DNA of 8,662 nucleotides from an uncultured Micrococcaceae bacterium (lineage in GTDB: Bacteria; Actinomycetota; Actinomycetes; Actinomycetales; Micrococcaceae), in the NCBI GenBank assembly GCA_937896705.1, contig CALBOC010000369.1, positions 1 to 8,662 on the forward strand. The letters run 5' to 3'. Positions 7,027 through 8,662 of this stretch are shown here, piece after piece. The stretch's first letter is position 1. The number at the start of each line of letters is the position of its first letter. Under the pieces are notes generated by a model. It was not told the origin of the DNA, did no database searches, and worked only from the letters and a program-made list of their open reading frames with translations. The translations under genes and the position numbers were made by a program.

Positions 7027-7076
7027 CAATCGCTTTAGAGTGGAAGCCAAACCGCTTAGCAGTAGAAGGAGTTTGC

Positions 7077-7910
7077 GTGCCGAATACCGAATCCGAACGT
7101 GTCGCTCAGGCAGCCTATGACAGCCAGGACGCCGGTGCGTTCTATTCCCAGATCTGGGGTGGCGACGACATTCATTTGGGCCTGTACGCCACGGCAGAAG
7201 AACCGATAGCTGACGCCAGCCATCGGACCATGGAGCATATGGCCCAGAAAATCCAGCAGGACGCGATCAACTACATCGTCGATTTGGGTTCCGGGTACTG
7301 CGGTGCCGCACGCTTTCTCACCGAACACTTCGGCAGTCAGGTGCTGGCGGTCAACCTCAGCCCTGAACAAAATCGTCGCGCCAGGACTCTCAATGAGCAG
7401 GCCGAGGTCGATGACCGGGTCACGGTGGTGGATGCCAGCTATAACGACGTACCCGCCCCCGATGCGGTCGCAGATCTCGTCTGGTCCCAGGACGCTTTCC
7501 TGCACGCGCCCCAGCGTGACGTGCCCATGGCAGAAGCTGCTCGTATTCTGAAGCCCGGCGGCGAATTCCTCTTCACCGACCCGATGGCCGCCGATGGTGT
7601 TTCGGCGGCCGAGCTATCCGGAGTGCTCGAGCGGCTGAACCTCAGCTCACTGGCCTCACCGGGCGAGTACCAGCGGCTCGCTCACGATGCGGGACTCGAA
7701 CTTATTGAATTCGACGATTATAGCGAGATGCTGCCGATCCACTACGGACGGGTCCTGGAAGAAACTCAGGCCAACGCTGACCAGCTGCTCAAAACCGCAA
7801 GTCAAGAATACTTAGATGCGATGATGGCCGGGTTACAGAACTGGGTCGACGCCGGCAACCGCGGCCTGTTGAGCTGGGGGATTTTCCACCTGCGCAAACC
7901 CACAACCTAA
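7077..7910 (+). CDS. Sarcosine/dimethylglycine N-methyltransferase-like SAM methyltransferase
   Basis: Class I SAM-dependent methyltransferase of 277 residues, matching sarcosine/dimethylglycine N-methyltransferases (SDMT) along its whole length; these make glycine betaine from sarcosine via dimethylglycine. GTG at 7077 is chosen because AGAAGGAG (7064-7071) precedes it at 5-nt spacing. The frame is open back to 6888, but that extension overlaps the transporter gene and reads non-protein-like. Motif I is V-D-L-G-S-G-Y-C75-G with Cys where relatives usually have Gly. Also seen are N-L-S-P-E-Q-N-R (93-100), the SDMT hallmark W136-S-Q-D-A-F-L-H, then L-K-P-G-G-E-F-L-F-T-D-P-M (158-170), and the C-terminal I-H-Y-G-R-V-L-E-E (221-229) and W-G-I-F-H-L-R-K (267-274). 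The usual partner, glycine/sarcosine methyltransferase, is not in the window, so betaine synthesis is a family-level inference. Confidence 0.87.
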   Translation: MPNTESERVAQAAYDSQDAGAFYSQIWGGDDIHLGLYATAEEPIADASHRTMEHMAQKIQQDAINYIVDLGSGYCGAARFLTEHFGSQVLAVNLSPEQNRRARTLNEQAEVDDRVTVVDASYNDVPAPDAVADLVWSQDAFLHAPQRDVPMAEAARILKPGGEFLFTDPMAADGVSAAELSGVLERLNLSSLASPGEYQRLAHDAGLELIEFDDYSEMLPIHYGRVLEETQANADQLLKTASQEYLDAMMAGLQNWVDAGNRGLLSWGIFHLRKPTT

Positions 7911-7922
7911 AACCGGTGTTCC

Positions 7923-8519
7923 ATGGATGAGATAGCAAAAGCCTACGATTCAGAAACCAGCCCGGCGGAAGACCTGCTGGGCACTATGGTGTCAGCCGAT
8001 GATCCAGACCGTCAGGTCATTGAACCGTGGGCAGCTGCTGTATCCGGTTCGATTCTTGATGTTGGGTCGGGCACGGGGCGGTGGACCGGGCACCTTGCGA
8101 ACCTCGGGCATGAGGTCACGGGGCTTGAGCCGGCTGAACGACTCATTCAGCTTGCCCGCGAGACTCACCCGAGTGTGCAGTTTCTGCGGGCGAGTATCTC
8201 GGATCTTGAGGAGACCCCCACACGGTGGGCTGGGATCCTGGCCTGGTATTCGGTGATTCATATGGGGCCAGCGGAATTGTCCAATGCGCTGAGCACACTG
8301 CGGTCGGTACTGACCTCCAACGGCACCATGTTGATGTCGTTCTTCTCCGGTCCCGAGCAAGAAACTTTCGCTCACCCGGTGGCAACTGCTTATCGCTGGC
8401 CGATGTCTACTATGAAGGGCATGCTCAGCGGAGCAGGTTTCGAAATCACCGCCCAACATTGGGACCCCCGCGCCCCGCACGCTTATGTCATTGCTCGTCC
8501 GGCGAATCGTGAGGAGTAG
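7923..8519 (+). CDS. Small class I SAM-dependent methyltransferase
   Basis: Soluble methyltransferase of 198 residues. Motif I is [17 protein letters not shown] (about 44-60), followed by an acidic motif II region (V-T-G-L-E-P, 68-73), a motif IV region around [12 protein letters not shown] (about 102-113), and a C-terminal G-F-E-I-T-A-Q strand. It resembles generic Methyltransf_25/11 proteins; the substrate is unknown, and it is not a GSMT. It begins 12 nt after the SDMT-like gene in the same frame: only the TAA at 7908-7910 and four sense codons separate them. There is no recognisable Shine-Dalgarno sequence before ATG 7923, so translation may depend on coupling or re-initiation. Codons ending in T and G are more frequent than in the metal cassette (for example GTT, GGG, CTT), hinting at a different origin or weaker selection. 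Confidence 0.82.
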   Translation: MDEIAKAYDSETSPAEDLLGTMVSADDPDRQVIEPWAAAVSGSILDVGSGTGRWTGHLANLGHEVTGLEPAERLIQLARETHPSVQFLRASISDLEETPTRWAGILAWYSVIHMGPAELSNALSTLRSVLTSNGTMLMSFFSGPEQETFAHPVATAYRWPMSTMKGMLSGAGFEITAQHWDPRAPHAYVIARPANREE

Positions 8520-8567
8520 TGATCTTCGAAGCATGGCGGGGCGTGCTGGCACATGGGCATGGTGGGG

Positions 8568-8662
8568 TTATGCGGCGCGGTACCCGGAGATTTCGAAGAC
8601 CATCCTGGGTGGGTCGCTGGTGGTGTGGCGGATGTCGCTGATCGGGGGTCGGGTGGGCACCG
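8568..8662 (-). CDS. Possible 3' end of a convergent gene cut by the right edge
   Basis: On the minus strand a frame is open from the right edge to TAA (complement of 8568-8570): 30 full codons, nearly all ending in C or G, ending in F-E-I-S-G-Y-R-A-A. Such third-position bias matches real genes in this window. However, a plus-strand frame from ATG 8533 is also open to the edge (43 codons, five Trp, no ribosome binding site), and 95 nt is too short to decide. Neither product is recognised. The stretch 8520-8567 holds only the palindromic CTTCGAAG (8524-8531). Confidence 0.22.
   Translation of the reverse strand, partial: VPTRPPISDIRHTTSDPPRMVFEISGYRAA

Noticed and set aside
6888..7076. N-terminal extension of the SDMT-like gene to an ATG at 6888
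   Set aside because: It would overlap the AbgT gene by 82 nt, its translation is out-of-frame transporter sequence, and GTG 7077 has a strong ribosome binding site and fits the family length.
8533..8662. Plus-strand ORF from ATG 8533 to the right edge
   Set aside because: There is no ribosome binding site, it has an unusually high Trp content, and a competing minus-strand frame has better codon bias; too short to call.
1..8662. CRISPR array, tRNA/rRNA, insertion sequence, toxin-antitoxin or phage-defence genes
   Set aside because: No regularly spaced repeats, no cloverleaf or rRNA-like sequence, no transposase or nuclease motifs and no terminal inverted repeats were seen on either strand.

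Overview
The window reads as an actinobacterial chromosome segment: roughly 60% G+C by eye, strongly C/G-ending codons, clear AAGGAG-type ribosome binding sites, and protein families common in Micrococcales and relatives (CPG-type heavy-metal ATPase, AbgT transporter, sarcosine/dimethylglycine-type methyltransferase). The genus cannot be fixed from the sequence alone. Every confidently called gene is on the + strand. No rRNA, tRNA, CRISPR array or insertion sequence is visible.

Region 1 (1-1528) is the 3' part of an ABC transporter operon. It holds an ATP-binding subunit cut by the left edge and a six-helix permease that overlaps it by an ATGA junction. It closes with a perfect 18-bp hairpin with a 4-nt loop (1489-1528).

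Region 2 (1529-5287) is a compact four-gene metal-linked cassette. It encodes a free-standing heavy-metal-associated (HMA) metallochaperone, a P1B-type ATPase with a CPG motif in place of CPC and a HEGS motif in the last helix, a small cupin, and a zinc-less MDR/quinone-oxidoreductase-type NAD(P)H enzyme. Gaps are 28, 34 and 29 nt and each gene has its own Shine-Dalgarno sequence. The leader (1563-1602) carries a -10-like hexamer followed by a nested repeat: a CCTTG-N5-CAAGG dyad flanked by two TGAAACAAC copies, which looks like an operator. A plausible reading is that the chaperone hands a soft or transition metal to the exporter while the cupin and reductase deal with redox or electrophile damage. 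The metal and the roles of the last two proteins are inferred.

Region 3 (5288-8519) starts with a 116-nt leader holding a 21-codon ORF with a good ribosome binding site and alternative inverted repeats. It is followed by an AbgT-family transporter that keeps the substrate-site residues reported for MtrF. Next come a full-length sarcosine/dimethylglycine N-methyltransferase-like protein (GTG start) and a small class I SAM methyltransferase. The second methyltransferase lies in the same reading frame as the first, separated by one TAA and four sense codons, with no obvious ribosome binding site and looser codon use.

Region 4 (8520-8662) is a right-edge stretch without a confident gene. A minus-strand frame ending at 8568 has strongly C/G-ending codons and could be the 3' end of a convergent gene.

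The best candidates for something undescribed are the CPG/HEGS ATPase with its chaperone-cupin-reductase operon and nested operator, and the AbgT transporter linked to betaine-type N-methyltransferases with a possible attenuator leader.
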